Shown: one piece after another, positions 36,401 to 44,507 of the stretch
Numbering within the stretch: the stretch's first letter is position 1
How the letters are laid out: each line of letters starts with the position of its first letter
Assembly: GCF_021646545.1 (NCBI RefSeq)
Contig: NZ_JAKIRP010000011.1
Span: forward strand, 186,001 to 250,000
From: Chitinophaga filiformis
GTDB lineage: Bacteria; Bacteroidota; Bacteroidia; Chitinophagales; Chitinophagaceae
Direction: 5' to 3'
DNA: 64,000 bases
The notes under the pieces: generated by a model
Database searches by the model: none
Told to the model about the DNA's origin: nothing
What the model saw: only the letters and a program-made list of their open reading frames with translations
Translations under genes and position numbers: made by a program

Positions 36401-37187
36401 CCGTAAGGCCATTTATTTTATCCTGTAAATGACTGTACAGCTGCGTGAACGCCATCAGCAATCCTATATGCGGATGGTGCTGCATCACATCAGGTTTCCT
36501 TCTCAGGTAAGCCTGTGCGGCTGTAGTGATCTGGTAATATTTTGAACGGAGATTGTTATAAATTTCATTGAGCGACTGATATCCGAGATACGTAGGTCCG
36601 GCTTCATGCTGCCTGTTGATCAGCCCTGGAAAGAGCACCTGCAGCTCCTTTGTAATGGCCTGTGAACGGAAATAACGTACATTTCTGAACAGCCCTGCTG
36701 TCTCTCTTTCAAACTGCAGCGTATGTAATACGTCAAGTTCCAGGCTGTCGTGTAGCTGGTCTGTATAGATCCACGTAAGGCCTTGCAGGTCGGCCTTCTT
36801 CAGCTGTTGTAAATGACTGGCCAGTTGTATGGCAATACCGTAAATGAGGTTAAAAAGGTCTGTTAGTGGTGGTTGTAATTGCGCGTCGTTATCGGCCGCG
36901 TCGAGTATCTGCGCGATCTCCTGTTGCTGCTCTTGCCAGGAGGTAAAGTCCAGGCGTGAAATAGCAATGATCATGATGAGGACGTCCGCCTGGATAAAAT
37001 CTTTCCAGTCGCCCTCAATCTCATGTTGAAAGTTAAAATAGTTGAACTGCGAAGACAGGTCCGACAGAAATAATAACAGGTCTTCCTTGCTGCGTTCATC
37101 AATCTTCACATAGGATGGCAACAGCGCTTCCAGTTTTCGCTCCGTCTGACTGACGCCATCCCTCATATAATCGAATAATTTATTCAT
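33423..37187 (-). CDS. eCIS baseplate J-like protein (Afp11-like)
   Basis: A 1254-residue protein, the largest in the operon. The N-terminal third (YIRDG-like helical start, LFLSDLSSQFNYFNFQHEIE) is helical. The central part has VPVAVRKGTPMIVDPGNGAA, and the C-terminal third carries the gp6/J-like segment SERLRHKKRPTSGIDLIQLV, VLEAFPEVLIVKCV, QLVIVPKPPV, INQFVQDLLPPYVKVTMHHP. This matches the large wedge protein that links hub, sheath and fibres in contractile systems. It starts 12 nt after the gp25-like gene. Confidence 0.88.
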   Translation of the reverse strand: MNKLFDYMRDGVSQTERKLEALLPSYVKIDERSKEDLLLFLSDLSSQFNYFNFQHEIEGDWKDFIQADVLIMIIAISRLDFTSWQEQQQEIAQILDAADNDAQLQPPLTDLFNLIYGIAIQLASHLQQLKKADLQGLTWIYTDQLHDSLELDVLHTLQFERETAGLFRNVRYFRSQAITKELQVLFPGLINRQHEAGPTYLGYQSLNEIYNNLRSKYYQITTAAQAYLRRKPDVMQHHPHIGLLMAFTQLYSHLQDKINGLTGQHLSYYYRNVLGIQQRPAVPDKVHVFADTMPQSVPVAVRKGTPMIVDPGNGAAPITYRLDHDLNASQTRLRALRSVYVNSYKQISANNPQQSDIIEQQVYTALHKVTAPADHLPGALPLEPWPLLGEAQQELPLDQRTMQETDMGLIIASPLFYLTEGRRTVEISLYCEAASFEKLLAYVRNFAAVTGKKEALVMNELLSSALIISYTTAEGWYTLAKHSIRCAPPECGPNCLVISITYDANAPAAALYNPLVHQGEYQTALPLIKLLLNNNSFHHPYSYLPLLRLERVAIKANVKGYRSVRLFNNAGPLSPANPFQLFGAQPAVGSFLDIKDSNIFNTYTKTFRLKIEWLELPHMDNGFNAYYEAYDAGMLNDSFKAGISTYEDGQFQPERNKQQLLNLFETYRDDEGRLLLSDSVTLKDIDLKKIHFHNKPLLDKEPFVTDGFYTDGAVRLELAAPQEAFGHRLFLRLFPEVATHNAGRWSKKRPIPNIPYTPLVKSIMVDYILEQAEIMKPEKANDTEQALQIFHLYPYGHRQAYPSPFKEDFALLPSFDDKASLYLGFDQMSPQEDISLLFQMDEKFYKYTTVNKSPKLHWSYLYNDRWVPFNSDQIQTDTTQLFISSGIISMRTPSMDCYGNTRLDKQLQWIRLSATEEMQITPMVKGIFVNAALAVREQTDTAAGTTLAPLSIKSFQKELRGIQRVWQLFPSFGGRPAETSEEYYMRVSERLRHKKRPTSGIDLIQLVLEAFPEVLIVKCVKGITNSDVQLVIVPKPPVGGTYDSEEPLMDIATMYRINQFVQDLLPPYVKVTMHHPEYERLKIICDVGFVKGTSSIDRNYYLIKLQDDIRHYMTPWLYDSHTDVKMGGILYIADILNYIKKLPYIAYVTGFSIVHFFAERDADGNPIHCMLDTAVSNTDYVRASTAEAILIPALHHSIRVLDDWEYRDPEPIGISDVITGEEMIIGQHERTTYREEDDSHYAEGEIISLTIQPK

Positions 37188-37199
37188 AGCACGTACACG

Positions 37200-37628
37200 C
37201 TAAGGCAAAAGGTTGGGAGACACGATATTGGTGCCTTCCAGGAAATAGAATGGATAGACCATGTTATGCCTGGTGTTGGTAGAAATAATAGAATAGTGTA
37301 TTTGTAAATGAAGGATACCATGTGCATCGTCACGCAACAGAATGTCGAGGCCTTCGAAATTAACTCTCGGCTCGAAATCCAGTAATGCATGTTCAATAAG
37401 ATCGCTGATCTCTGTGATCATTCCACTGTCCACTTTCTCAAAAACCAGCCTGTGAAGATTGCATCCAAATGTAGGCTGCATCATTCTTTCTCCGGGCACA
37501 GTGCCCAGTATGATGCGGATGCTCTCTTCTATATCAGCAACGGCGTGGCTCATTACCGCACTGCCGCCTGCTTTGTCGAATGCCGGAGGAAATGACCATC
37601 CGGTACCCAGAAAAGAATTGATTGACAT
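37200..37628 (-). CDS. eCIS baseplate gp25-like protein (Afp9-like)
   Basis: A 142-residue GPW/gp25 family protein. The family core is AVADIEESIRIILGTVPGER followed by MMQPTFGCNLHRLVFE and DLIEHALLDFEPRVNFEGLD. The EPR motif (E-P-R in FEPRV) used to nucleate sheath assembly is present. It sits between the PAAR tip and the large wedge gene, in the standard place. Confidence 0.92.
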   Translation of the reverse strand: MSINSFLGTGWSFPPAFDKAGGSAVMSHAVADIEESIRIILGTVPGERMMQPTFGCNLHRLVFEKVDSGMITEISDLIEHALLDFEPRVNFEGLDILLRDDAHGILHLQIHYSIISTNTRHNMVYPFYFLEGTNIVSPNLLP

Positions 37629-37639
37629 TTGTAGCTATT

Positions 37640-37942
37640 TTAACCGCCTATTAATACCGTCGGACACCCCAGCACAATACTGCCTCCATGAGCAGTACTA
37701 TCGCCCATCCGGGCTGCAGGCTTGCCGCCAATCATGACGGTGGCAGAGCCTTTAATGATGGAATCCGGCGGACCTACACATACGCACATATCGCCCATCA
37801 CTGCTGCCGGCATCTTGCCTATCAGCACGGTGGGTACACCCGGGCCTGTAATGGGGCCGCCTACATGTGGTATGGGTGGTAGTCCCGGCGTCTGCATGGG
37901 ACAGGTATGCATATCAGTTAGTCTTGCTGCGGGTGTTCCCAT
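37640..37942 (-). CDS. eCIS spike-tip PAAR protein (Afp10-like)
   Basis: A 100-residue PAAR-repeat protein: GTPAARLTDMHTCPM, PHVGGPITGPGVPTVLIG, KMPAAVMGDMCVCVGPPD, GKPAARMGDSTAHGG. Conserved His and Cys positions could hold the tip metal ion. There is no C-terminal extension, so it is not itself a toxin carrier. It caps the VgrG-like spike encoded 12 nt upstream. Confidence 0.95.
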   Translation of the reverse strand: MGTPAARLTDMHTCPMQTPGLPPIPHVGGPITGPGVPTVLIGKMPAAVMGDMCVCVGPPDSIIKGSATVMIGGKPAARMGDSTAHGGSIVLGCPTVLIGG

Positions 37943-37954
37943 TTCATTTGTGTT

Positions 37955-39769
37955 TTAGTTAATCATTACCATCGCGCCCTTGATCACCGTCTGACCGGAA
38001 GCAGATACCTCCGCTGTGGCAGTCCCTTTGGCCGTAAAGCCCATCTGGGCGGTCTGGTTGATGTTCATGCCTTTCAGCTCCATATCCTGTGTAGCCTGCA
38101 TGGATACTTTACCGGTCGCCTGCAGGTTGATATTACCTGTTGCTTTCAGTGTAATATCCTTGGGCGTATCCAGTGTTATGCCACTGCTGTCCAGTTTAAC
38201 ACTGTTGTTGTTCTGATCTTTTATTTCGATGGATTTCCCGTCGTCGCTTAGCGTGATCATATTATTACCAGGCGTCGTGATCTTGATGATCTTCTTGTCA
38301 TCGTCAAAGTTCAGCTGCAGCTTGCTGCGGGTATACAATGCTTTTACATTGTTTTTCTCGTCAGCCTGCGTAAGCGGCGGCACGTTACTCTTGCTGAATA
38401 AAGAACCCAGTACAACAGGGAAACGCGGATCGCTTTCCAGGAATCCTACCACTACTTCATCACCTACCTCCGGACAAAAGACCGAACCGGCAGACGACGT
38501 TGCATAGTAACTGGCCAGCCGTGCCCAGATCCCTTTCTGATCGGCAGCATTGGAAGCAGGCTTCACCTGTATCCGGTACTGGGAGGCAGGATCTTCAGAG
38601 ATCTTCACCACCTTTGCCAGCTGCAAGCCGTGTATAGCGGGCATCTGGCCATTGGCAGGCGTATAGGAGAACTGCTCCTTTTCAAAAATAGGTTTGTCGG
38701 GGGCTCCAAAGCGTACAGTCGTCTTCCATAGCCCTTCCTCCATAGCATGCCTTACCGCTATGATAAAGGCAGTACCGCTAAAACGATCTCCGACACCTGA
38801 CAATTCCAGCGTTTTTCCTGGTTTAGCGAGCGCATTACCAATGAAGGAAACAGTTCCTTTCATGGCATTCATACGCATGCGCAGCAGGGTGCTGTCAGCC
38901 CACGACTTCAGGTCGGCCTGTGGCAGCGGGGTGCTGGAAATGAGTTTCAGCTGTGTTTGCGACAGCTTCTCTGAGAATGATTGAGCCGTGAGATTGCCGT
39001 GGGTATTCAGGCTCGGCTCCGTCGCACTCGATGTGATGAGAGCCAGTGTTTGCGGGTCCCAGGCGGCAGCTTCCAAGGTAGGCGGCTGCTTTTCTGCATT
39101 CAGCTCAGCATCGAAAGAGATCATCCCGTCACCATACCCGACCGCCAGCACGGCAGCGTCAGTGAATTTCGGCTTACCGATCGTGATCGAATCATCGTCC
39201 AGCACCGTGATGTAACCATTATACGCTGCCCTGGCCAGGATAAAGTCCCAGTCAGTAGCCGACTTCTGGAACAGCACTTCCTGCTGGGCGCTGGTACTGT
39301 CTACCGTAACAGAAAGACCATAAGTGCCCACGATCTTCTGTATCACATCGCTGTCAGTCGAATCGGAAAACTCCCCCTCTTTCTGGTTCAGCGTCATCTT
39401 CACGGCTTCATGCTTACAGGTCACCACCACCTGGAACAGCTTCGAACTGCTCAGGCGCACCGCCTGCTTAACGATCACACCTTTGAAAACGGATTGTTCG
39501 GTATCTTCTCCATAACCGGCAGTGATCGAGATGGTGTTACCGGGTACCAGGTCGGTACCTTCACTGGTGGGAAAAGTACCACCATCACCATCTTCACCGA
39601 TATCGCCACTGCCTTCTACAAACACGATCTCCGCATAAGAGATCTTATTGATCTCATGCGAAATATGGATAGACACTACGCCGAATTTCTCCTGCACGGC
39701 ATTGCCGTTGGCCGTCACGGTGAACCGGAGCGTAGGATCTGATATATTAGTAACACTCTGAGCCGGCAT
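37955..39769 (-). CDS. eCIS spike protein, VgrG-like (Afp8-like)
   Basis: A 604-residue hub/spike. Residues ~1-370 correspond to the gp27-like hub (ITAGYGEDTEQSVFKGVIVK, FSDSTDSDVIQKIVGTYGLS, SATDWDFILARAAYNGY). An OB-fold gp5-like domain follows (GIWARLASYYATSSAGSVFC, EVGDEVVVGFLESDPRFPVV). The last ~130 residues form a beta-helix needle with alternating motif DITLKATGNINLQATGKVSM. No effector domain extends past the needle (it ends KGAMVMIN). The stop abuts the PAAR gene and the start abuts the LysM gene, as in other eCIS loci. Confidence 0.93.
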   Translation of the reverse strand: MPAQSVTNISDPTLRFTVTANGNAVQEKFGVVSIHISHEINKISYAEIVFVEGSGDIGEDGDGGTFPTSEGTDLVPGNTISITAGYGEDTEQSVFKGVIVKQAVRLSSSKLFQVVVTCKHEAVKMTLNQKEGEFSDSTDSDVIQKIVGTYGLSVTVDSTSAQQEVLFQKSATDWDFILARAAYNGYITVLDDDSITIGKPKFTDAAVLAVGYGDGMISFDAELNAEKQPPTLEAAAWDPQTLALITSSATEPSLNTHGNLTAQSFSEKLSQTQLKLISSTPLPQADLKSWADSTLLRMRMNAMKGTVSFIGNALAKPGKTLELSGVGDRFSGTAFIIAVRHAMEEGLWKTTVRFGAPDKPIFEKEQFSYTPANGQMPAIHGLQLAKVVKISEDPASQYRIQVKPASNAADQKGIWARLASYYATSSAGSVFCPEVGDEVVVGFLESDPRFPVVLGSLFSKSNVPPLTQADEKNNVKALYTRSKLQLNFDDDKKIIKITTPGNNMITLSDDGKSIEIKDQNNNSVKLDSSGITLDTPKDITLKATGNINLQATGKVSMQATQDMELKGMNINQTAQMGFTAKGTATAEVSASGQTVIKGAMVMIN

Positions 39770-40438
39770 TTACGCTTTCTTTAATGGTGGAAAATACAGT
39801 TCATCACCCGGCCTGATCGCATGAACACTACTTAGTCCGTTAATCCTGGCTACTTCCATATAATAGGAAGGATCGCCATAAATGCGGTAAGCCATTATAG
39901 GCAGTGTATCTCCGGCCTTTACGGTACGGATATGCGTCAGATCCGGTGAGGACGCCTTCGCCTTTTGTTTCTTCGTTTTAAAGTCAAGCGATTTTGCGAT
40001 CACCAGCTTTACTTCCGCCCTTAAAGCTGAACCGTCCGGATTAAACAATTTGTAGTTGGTCGTAACGCTGGTGCATACACCCTTGTATACAAAATTGCCC
40101 CAGGAGATCTTGAGGAAATTGGGCCTGTGTTTATCTCCCTGATAGTAAAACATCACCTTGCGCAAGCTCTCAATATAACCATCCACAGTCTGGTTATCAG
40201 GTATCGGAATGATACCGGTACCATCTACCAGCAGATCGAGATTCAGGTCGGAGTCGCCCATTCCTGTAAAGATCATGGTCTGGTCAGCTTTGTTCAGTTC
40301 CTCCGACGGCTCGTATTCCGCTTTATAGGTCAGGGAATAAGCACTGGGATTGATCATGGCATTGATCGTGCTCAGGAGCTGGCCAACGCAGGCCGCATCC
40401 GCATAAGCTGCAATCTGTAGTTTCTTGATCTCTCCCAT
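39770..40438 (-). CDS. eCIS LysM-containing tube/baseplate adaptor (Afp7-like)
   Basis: A 222-residue protein. The N-terminal domain has LTYKAEYEPSEELNKADQTM and KVMFYYQGDKHRPNFLKISW. A C-terminal LysM-like module reads VKAGDTLPIMAYRIYGDPSY and RPGDELYFPPLKKA. This is the gp53-like adaptor that connects the tube initiator to the spike hub in Afp/PVC particles; the LysM-like domain here is structural rather than peptidoglycan-binding. It starts 2 nt from the stop of the DUF5908 mini-gene. Confidence 0.9.
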   Translation of the reverse strand: MGEIKKLQIAAYADAACVGQLLSTINAMINPSAYSLTYKAEYEPSEELNKADQTMIFTGMGDSDLNLDLLVDGTGIIPIPDNQTVDGYIESLRKVMFYYQGDKHRPNFLKISWGNFVYKGVCTSVTTNYKLFNPDGSALRAEVKLVIAKSLDFKTKKQKAKASSPDLTHIRTVKAGDTLPIMAYRIYGDPSYYMEVARINGLSSVHAIRPGDELYFPPLKKA

Positions 40439-40440
40439 AG

Positions 40441-40611
40441 TTATCTGTCAGCTTCAGTTTTCATCCTGCTCAGGATCTTGTCCATACATTCCCTGATAAT
40501 ACTTTCCTTCCACTGGCGCAGCGCTTTCTCATCCGGCAGCGCAGTAGCAGGTTTGCCCGAATCTGTAGAGACGGTCACCTTGATCACTAGTTCTCTTACT
40601 TCAAGTGGCAT
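40441..40611 (-). CDS. eCIS small protein, DUF5908 (Afp6-like)
   Basis: A 56-residue ORF that is easy to miss. The translation starts MPLEVRELVIKVTVSTDSG, continues ALPDEKALRQWKESIIRECM and ends SRMKTEADR. MP-E-RELVIK-V is the hallmark opening of the DUF5908 family, which occurs in the same position (between tube initiator and LysM adaptor) in other eCIS operons. Gaps are 2 nt to the LysM gene and 6 nt to the tube gene, so it fits the operon exactly. The function is not known to me; the role in Afp of the equivalent gene is also unclear. Confidence 0.88.
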   Translation of the reverse strand: MPLEVRELVIKVTVSTDSGKPATALPDEKALRQWKESIIRECMDKILSRMKTEADR

Positions 40612-40617
40612 CGCTTA

Positions 40618-41058
40618 TCAGTTAAACTTTTCAAAATATTTGTAGGCCAGCTCCAGGGTCTCTATCGCAATCTCCCCTTCTTTCGCCTTGAGGCCTGAGA
40701 CTTCCATCTTTACGGGATAGGCGCCATAGAACTTCCAGACGTAGAGGGGCTGGTGCAGCTCATCCAGCAGCATGACCACAACTGTTGTAGGTTTGAATTT
40801 AAAGGTGGATAAGGTAGTCCTTACCCAATCGGTAACGACAGAGCCGACCAGCAAGCCACGCTTCAACACCAGGTTGCTATATTGAGGAGGGGAAGGCAGT
40901 TTGTAAACAAACTGATTCTCTCCCCCTTCCTTTACTGGTTCTGTGGCTATGTTAACGGAAATGCCGCTCACCTCCTGGAAATTCCCTTCTTCCTTACCCA
41001 GGTAATTGATAAAGTTCACCTTGTAATGGAAGCCTGTCATCGGATATCCGGGATTCAT
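40618..41058 (-). CDS. eCIS tube initiator protein (Afp5-like)
   Basis: A 146-residue gp19-like tube protein: FHYKVNFINYLGKEEGNFQE, YKLPSPPQYSNLVLKRGLLV and AKEGEIAIETLELAYKYFEK. It differs from the main tube protein encoded upstream and lies next to the baseplate genes, so it is most likely the first tube ring that docks to the hub. Same fold as Hcp and phage tail tube. Confidence 0.88.
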   Translation of the reverse strand: MNPGYPMTGFHYKVNFINYLGKEEGNFQEVSGISVNIATEPVKEGGENQFVYKLPSPPQYSNLVLKRGLLVGSVVTDWVRTTLSTFKFKPTTVVVMLLDELHQPLYVWKFYGAYPVKMEVSGLKAKEGEIAIETLELAYKYFEKFN

Positions 41059-41063
41059 ACGCC

Positions 41064-41519
41064 TTATTCGCTCATGGTTAAACCTTCGTGCGCTACTTCC
41101 ATAGTCTCAACGGCTATTTCGTTAGCGTCCGATTTCATGTCCGTTACAGTGATCTTGCATGGGAATGCATTCTTCAGCGTCCAGCTCATAGCGACATTCT
41201 GTGTTTCATCCAGCAGGCTCACTACGATATTGATACGCTTGTAGGTATTCATCTTGATACCATTATACTTATCCCACAGTGCTTTGTCTCCTTTGAAGAT
41301 GCCCTTTTTCAGGGTGATATTGGAGAACTTCTGGATACCGGGCATCTTTACTGTTGAGTATACAGGGCTGCTGCCGCCGCGGTATTCAATGATCTGCGTT
41401 TCTGATGATAGTCCGGTTACTTCCTGGAATATCAGTTCTGCCCCGTCCCACATGACCTTGAAGGAAAATTTGACCAAAGGCCACGTGGTTTGGGCTTGGG
41501 TAGCTCCGTCATCTGGCAT
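41064..41519 (-). CDS. eCIS main inner-tube protein (Afp1-like)
   Basis: A 151-residue gp19-like protein: FSFKVMWDGAELIFQEVTGL, VYSTVKMPGIQKFSNITLKK and DANEIAVETMEVAHEGLTM. Together with the sheath gene just upstream it should form the contractile trunk. The first 12 residues are polar and would face outward. Confidence 0.92.
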   Translation of the reverse strand: MPDDGATQAQTTWPLVKFSFKVMWDGAELIFQEVTGLSSETQIIEYRGGSSPVYSTVKMPGIQKFSNITLKKGIFKGDKALWDKYNGIKMNTYKRINIVVSLLDETQNVAMSWTLKNAFPCKITVTDMKSDANEIAVETMEVAHEGLTMSE

Positions 41520-41571
41520 AGTTGTAAGCTTTTAATAAGTAAGATAATAGGGTGAATGAGTTTGTTGTCTG

Positions 41572-43074
41572 TTATGATTGCTGCATCATCTGCTGGAATG
41601 TGATCACGATGAACTCCGCAGGTCTTACGATCGCTACTCTAACGGTGATCAGCATTTTACCATCGAGGATGTCCTGAGGCGTCATAGTGGAACCAAGGCC
41701 CAGCTGTACGTCGTAAGCCTGTTCAGGAGCAGCTCCTGCCAGTGCGCCCTGTTTCCAGAGGTTGTTCAGGAAGTTGTCGATCATAGCTTTTACAGTTACC
41801 CAGGTGGTGCCATCGTTTGGCTCGAATACGTAGGTACGTGCCGCCAGTTTGATGGACTGCTCGATCATGATGAGCGTACGGCGTACGTTGATGTAACGCC
41901 AGTCCTGGCTGTTACCGTCCAATGTACGGCCACCCCATACCAGTGTACCGATACCTGGGAAAGGACGGATCACATTGATGGATTTACCGGCCAGTACATC
42001 CACATTCAGTTGTTTCTGTTCATCGTGCGAGATGTTCACGGAAGGTGCATTCACCATGGCCACAGAGACGTTGGCTGGTGCTTTCCACACGCCACGTGTG
42101 CTGTCTACCATCGTGTAGATACCAGCCATAGCCCCGCTCGGAGGCAGTTCGTTCAGGTTAGACCTGATCTCTTCCAGGATGCTGTTATACACAGGGCTGG
42201 AAGCCTTCAGTGACTGATGGAAGTTCTTTTTTGCGTTGGCATCGGGAGTGGCGATCGCTTTGTAGGCAGTTATTACCTGCTGTGCCAGTGTTTCAGGCAA
42301 TACAGTTGCCAGGTCGACAGCCGGGTCGATGTTCTCAAAATCGATCTCGCTGGCCTGTACGATAGCCGTCTTCAGCCAGGGATAATAGGCAGCGCCATAG
42401 TTCAGTGCATTGATACCGATCTTGTCGCGGAAAGCGGCAACAATAGCATCTGTAGTGTCGGTAGCGCCTTGTTTCGCCAGATCGAAGAGACCGAAGCGGC
42501 TCTGTGTTTTTGCACAATGTGTCAGCACCTTTGCGTACATGGTGTTGTAAGCACTCTCGCCAAGGGCGATGATGTCGGGAATAACCACCAGTGTAGGTTC
42601 ATACTCCTTTTCCAGCGCAAGCAGGATATCGGGCTTGGTGTCTGAGCCGGTGAAATCATCCAGCGCGATCTCCAGACCTTCAGCCTTACCGCCATAGGTG
42701 CCTACGGAAACAATGTAACAGTTGGCGCCACCGTTCGCGTAGAACAAGCGGATGCTGTTGTACAGGTAGAAAGTGTTCTTAGGCATGATCTTTACTACCT
42801 TGGGAGCACCATTCACGATGAATGTTTCTCCTTTGTAATCAGCCTCCGGATCAGCAATGCTGAACTTTGCACGGAAGCCTGCGCCGAAGAGTTCTACGAA
42901 CTCCGCGAAAGAGGTAACACGGGTTGGTTTATTCAGGAGTGATTTACCAAACCGCTCGGCTTTCTCTGTGTAGCCGATAAAGACAGGGACTGCTGTTTCG
43001 ACGGCAACGGCAGAACTGGGGAAGGCGTTTTTTTCCTCTATGTAAACGCCCGGTGTCATGAGTGTTGAAGCCAT
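41572..43074 (-). CDS. eCIS contractile sheath protein (Afp2/3/4-like)
   Basis: A 500-residue sheath protein with N-terminal TPGVYIEEKNAFPSSAVAVE and VPVFIGYTEKA, and the C-terminal domain IRPFPGIGTLVWGGRTLDGN followed by WRYINVRRTLIMIEQSIKLA and TVRVAIVRPAEFIVITFQQ. These are the conserved sheath-handshake regions. Afp and PVC loci carry three sheath paralogues; only one is present here, so all rings, including the baseplate-proximal one, must use the same protein. Codon use looks like a highly expressed gene. Confidence 0.95.
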   Translation of the reverse strand: MASTLMTPGVYIEEKNAFPSSAVAVETAVPVFIGYTEKAERFGKSLLNKPTRVTSFAEFVELFGAGFRAKFSIADPEADYKGETFIVNGAPKVVKIMPKNTFYLYNSIRLFYANGGANCYIVSVGTYGGKAEGLEIALDDFTGSDTKPDILLALEKEYEPTLVVIPDIIALGESAYNTMYAKVLTHCAKTQSRFGLFDLAKQGATDTTDAIVAAFRDKIGINALNYGAAYYPWLKTAIVQASEIDFENIDPAVDLATVLPETLAQQVITAYKAIATPDANAKKNFHQSLKASSPVYNSILEEIRSNLNELPPSGAMAGIYTMVDSTRGVWKAPANVSVAMVNAPSVNISHDEQKQLNVDVLAGKSINVIRPFPGIGTLVWGGRTLDGNSQDWRYINVRRTLIMIEQSIKLAARTYVFEPNDGTTWVTVKAMIDNFLNNLWKQGALAGAAPEQAYDVQLGLGSTMTPQDILDGKMLITVRVAIVRPAEFIVITFQQMMQQS

Positions 43075-43092
43075 AGCTGTACGGGTTTGAGA

Positions 43093-43905
43093 TTAGTATA
43101 AAAAGATTTCGGAATATGCTTGTGTGCGGTCATACCCTGATATGCCCGCCGCTGAAATAGTCTGGATGTCAGGCGATGGAAGCGCGGAAATGACGGTCCT
43201 GTGCAGACCGCCGATGCCAACTGAATCCACCAGTTGAAATGTATGTAATGGTCTTTGCGCCAGTGCGATCGCTTCTTCCGAAACAAACACACTGGCGTGT
43301 GCGCCATCCGGAAGTGTTACCGGCTGGGGCCCTGTAAAATGAACGTTGTTGCTGGTGTCAATGATTGCCGGCTCTGACAACGCAGCAAGATTGGCACTCA
43401 TCAGGAAGTAACACCAGCGCGTACTCTTCGCGGCGAAACTGACGTCATACCTGGCAGACAAGTCAGGCTTCAACTGCAGGACGATCCGTCCGAATGGTCT
43501 TACAGATATGACAGCGCCCTCATGTTGAAACGGCACCACCTCACTGGCTGTGACAAATTCCTCCTTATGCAATCTGCCGGGCGTGTGCCCCTCAGCGTTA
43601 CTGAATAATAATATACTACCGGGAACGTCTGTCTGAGGCAGATCCGTGTAGTTATAAAAGTGCGGGTCCGGCAATTGCAGGTCAAATACTAACGTCAGCT
43701 GCTCCCGCAGCAATTGCACCCGCTGATCAGTATTGCTGTTGTTAAATAGCAATACGATCCTGTCCGGCAATCTGCGGAAGATTAAATCATAACGTCGCAT
43801 GTCTGTTGCAGTTTGTTGTGGCAGCAACACGCGGATATCCCTTAAACAATTGTCAGCAAAGAACCCGTGGCGGAAATAAATTTCCGTCAGCAAATCAAAT
43901 CCCAT
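43093..43905 (-). CDS. Conserved-position eCIS protein of unknown function (270 aa)
   Basis: Located between the cap gene and the sheath gene, with spacings of 14 and 18 nt, so clearly part of the operon. It begins MGFDLLTEIYFRHGFFADNC and contains LPDRIVLLFNNSN, a beta-rich middle (GRIVLQLKPDLSARYDVSFA) and SAAGISGYDRTQAYSEIFLY at the end. No signal peptide, toxin motif or nucleotide site was found. I do not recognise the family. A sheath- or cap-associated accessory role is plausible from position only. Confidence 0.6.
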   Translation of the reverse strand: MGFDLLTEIYFRHGFFADNCLRDIRVLLPQQTATDMRRYDLIFRRLPDRIVLLFNNSNTDQRVQLLREQLTLVFDLQLPDPHFYNYTDLPQTDVPGSILLFSNAEGHTPGRLHKEEFVTASEVVPFQHEGAVISVRPFGRIVLQLKPDLSARYDVSFAAKSTRWCYFLMSANLAALSEPAIIDTSNNVHFTGPQPVTLPDGAHASVFVSEEAIALAQRPLHTFQLVDSVGIGGLHRTVISALPSPDIQTISAAGISGYDRTQAYSEIFLY

Positions 43906-43919
43906 TACCGTAATTCGGT

Positions 43920-44492
43920 TTACAGAAGTTTATCGTTTGTAGTAATGCCTGACACGGAAGGTCTGTATTCCCTGATGATACTGTCGTCAAATGTTAGCAT
44001 ACGCATTTTGTACACAACGGAAGGCATATACTTGGCGCCAAGTGTAGCCCATACATTGTTTAAACGCTCCGTGCCCATACTCTCCATCTCAAATACCAGC
44101 TTGTCTATCCGCCGGTCAAGCGATGGCGTATCTGCCGGAGTGAATACATTGTGCGACTGAAAGAAAGCCATGACGAAGGAAATGAAACGCAATGCTTCCG
44201 CATAGTTGTTTCCATTGAAGTATGCCGAAAACAATATGTAAAGATTGATACAAACAGGCGGCATAGATCTGGCCTGCATCACTCCTCCATTATTACCGGG
44301 CACACCTTTCCCCATCGCTTCTTTCTCAATGTTGATCAGCGTTACAAGTACTTTATTCTCTCCCTGTATAGCAATACTTCCATCCTGATTTACAATACCG
44401 GACAGCACTACCTTCTCTTCGTTGACATGCAACTGCCTGCCGAAGTGTTGATTGATCACTTCAGTGACGCATGATAGGGTTTCGTAAATCAT
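43920..44492 (-). CDS. eCIS tail terminator/cap protein (Afp16-like, DUF4255)
   Basis: A 190-residue DUF4255/Pvc16_N protein: IYETLSCVTEVINQHFGRQ, ENKVLVTLINIEKEAMGKGV, MPPVCINLYILFSAYFNG and YAEALRFISFVMAFFQSHNV. In PVC and Afp this protein caps the distal end of the tube and sheath. It is the first gene of the operon here. Two 13-bp direct repeats lie 16-57 nt upstream. Confidence 0.9.
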   Translation of the reverse strand: MIYETLSCVTEVINQHFGRQLHVNEEKVVLSGIVNQDGSIAIQGENKVLVTLINIEKEAMGKGVPGNNGGVMQARSMPPVCINLYILFSAYFNGNNYAEALRFISFVMAFFQSHNVFTPADTPSLDRRIDKLVFEMESMGTERLNNVWATLGAKYMPSVVYKMRMLTFDDSIIREYRPSVSGITTNDKLL

Positions 44493-44507
44493 ATGGCTAT
44501 TATTTTA

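Noticed and set aside
38981..39742. 253-codon plus-strand ORF inside the spike gene
   Set aside because: Antisense shadow of the VgrG-like gene, with no recognisable motif.
25990..44492. Type VI secretion system or prophage
   Set aside because: VgrG-like, PAAR and sheath genes could suggest either, but there are no TssJLM membrane-complex genes, no ClpV-type unfoldase, and no capsid, portal, terminase, integrase or lysis genes; DUF4255, DUF5908 and the AAA+ gene are eCIS markers.
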